From contig QKAU01000035.1 of assembly GCA_003246265.1 (NCBI GenBank), positions 1 through 45,757 on the forward strand: 45,757 nt of DNA, given 5' to 3'. Of this stretch, positions 44,825 to 45,757 are shown one piece after another. Origin of the DNA: Kiritimatiellales bacterium (GTDB taxonomy: Bacteria > Verrucomicrobiota > Kiritimatiellia > Kiritimatiellales > Pontiellaceae). Both the position numbers and the translations under genes were made by a program. The notes below the pieces were generated by a model that was not told where the DNA came from, searched no databases, and saw only the letters and a program-made list of their open reading frames with translations. Numbering within the stretch: position 1 is the first letter of the stretch; each line of letters opens with the position of its first letter.

Positions 44825-45679
44825 CTACACCATGAACTTGCGGCGGATCACCAGCAGGGCGGCCCCGAAGGAAGCGATCATACCCAGCGTGGCCGGCTCG
44901 GGGATGGCCTGCACCGAAACATTGTCGATCAGCAACCCGTCGTTTTTCCCGCCGTTGTCCACGGAGTACCAGCGGAGGAAGAACGTCGCTCCATCCGCAA
45001 TGTTCAGGCTGCCGATCGAGCTGGAGATGCCCGCCGTCCGGTTCGCCGCGGCATTGCCGTCAAGGAGGGCGAACTGCGCGCCGTCCGCCGCCGAGAACCG
45101 ATTGACCGGCGACAGGAAATCGAGGGCCGGGACATCGGTCCATGTCCCGCTGGTCAGCGACGTGGCATCCAGGCTGTAGGCGAACTTCAGCGTATCCTTC
45201 GGCAATGCGAGGGTCTTGAATGCGCCGTGATACCACATTTCGCCATCGTAGCCGATATCCAGCTGCGTAATGGCGGATCCCGTGTTGTTTTGGAACTGGG
45301 CGCCAACGGCGGAGAAGGTGGTGGCGGCCTGTATTCCCGAACCGAACGCGCGGTCGGTGACCACGCCCGCCCCCGCGATTCCGGCGCTGAAGGTGTTGGC
45401 ATGGTTGGCGTCGCCGGTGGTATTGCGCACCGTCGTGGCGGTGCCGAACGACTGCCACCAACCGCTTCCGGACGTGCCCGCGGCGGTGGATGCGCCGCCG
45501 TTCCATGCATTGGCCGACAATTCCGTATTGGCGGGCGTGACCTTGTTGCCGGTGGTCGGCATCGTATCGAAGTTCTGGGTGTAGGCCGTGCTGTCCGTCA
45601 AGGAAACGGGTCCCGCATGGACCGAGACCGACAACAGCATGCCCACCGCCCCTGCCACCATGGTTCCTGTGCTTTTCAT
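44825..45679 (-). CDS. PEP-CTERM surface protein
   Basis: A 284-residue exported protein with a signal peptide (about 1-22, ending VHA). The mature part is rich in Gly, Ala, Thr, Ser and Asn with few Lys, as in secreted beta-sandwich proteins; a repeated-strand region around SLTSGTWTDVPALDFLSPVN precedes ATFFLRWYSVDNGGKNDGLLIDNVSV. The C-terminus is a PEP-CTERM sorting signal: PEPATLGMIA, a hydrophobic helix and a basic RRK tail. Such proteins are processed by an exosortase, not seen in this window. GGGAAG lies 9 nt before the ATG at 45679. Function unknown. Confidence 0.88.
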   Translation of the reverse strand: MKSTGTMVAGAVGMLLSVSVHAGPVSLTDSTAYTQNFDTMPTTGNKVTPANTELSANAWNGGASTAAGTSGSGWWQSFGTATTVRNTTGDANHANTFSAGIAGAGVVTDRAFGSGIQAATTFSAVGAQFQNNTGSAITQLDIGYDGEMWYHGAFKTLALPKDTLKFAYSLDATSLTSGTWTDVPALDFLSPVNRFSAADGAQFALLDGNAAANRTAGISSSIGSLNIADGATFFLRWYSVDNGGKNDGLLIDNVSVQAIPEPATLGMIASFGAALLVIRRKFMV

Positions 45680-45757
45680 GACTCGTTCTTCCCTCTTGTT
45701 ATACCCCGAGACTTTCCTGCCAACCCGTCGGCCCATCGTTCCGATCCAGGTTGAAAC

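Noticed and set aside
45700-45722. TGGCA on the minus strand before the PEP-CTERM gene as a third sigma-54 promoter
   Set aside because: Ten bases after GG the sequence is TC, not GC, so the -12 element is missing.

Overview
This window comes from a high-GC, Gram-negative-type bacterium. Lipid A genes (lpxB, lpxI), several outer-membrane beta-barrels, lipoproteins and a PEP-CTERM surface protein indicate a diderm envelope. A pyrophosphate-dependent phosphofructokinase, a ferredoxin-dependent 2-oxoglutarate oxidoreductase and a haem-b type SdhCAB point to a mostly anaerobic or microaerophilic metabolism, with KatG/OxyR for peroxide defence. The mix is reminiscent of the PVC group, especially Kiritimatiellota, but no rRNA or other marker is present, so the placement is inference. 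I saw no tRNA, rRNA, CRISPR array, transposase or phage gene.

Left part (1-8.6 kb): a partial secreted Ycf48-like propeller; a secreted Gln/Asp-rich protein; an operon of NtrC-type response regulator, beta-barrel protein and membrane histidine kinase; a small membrane protein; a ferritin-like DUF2202 protein; and a three-gene sigma-factor operon whose putative anti-sigma factor carries a glycogen-binding-like (CBM48) domain outside the membrane. The Gln/Asp-rich and DUF2202 genes each have a near-identical sigma-54 promoter (GG-N10-GC inside a shared block of about 25 bp), which fits control by the adjacent regulator.

Middle part (8.6-28.5 kb): a plus-strand operon for an RND/MMPL transporter, a LolA-like carrier, a DUF1302-like beta-barrel and a solute-binding lipoprotein, probably an envelope lipid-trafficking system; a decayed gene; a DapA-family lyase; a small orphan; gltBD glutamate synthase; lpxI-lpxB; an ankyrin membrane protein; PPi-dependent phosphofructokinase; and oxyR.

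Right part (28.5-45.8 kb): katG divergent from oxyR, then a nine-gene minus-strand central-carbon operon in the transcribed order sdhC, sdhA, sdhB, CBS protein, korA, korB-CBS fusion, sucC, sucD, gltA. It covers citrate synthase and the 2-oxoglutarate to fumarate segment. Two CBS proteins, one fused to the KOR beta subunit, suggest adenylate sensing at the 2-oxoglutarate step. Beyond it lie a single-pass membrane protein, an NAD(P)-malic enzyme, a cold-shock/DUF1294 fusion and a PEP-CTERM protein.

The strongest candidates for something new are the local sigma-54 envelope regulon, the CBS-gated KOR/TCA operon and the sigma/CBM48 anti-sigma unit.
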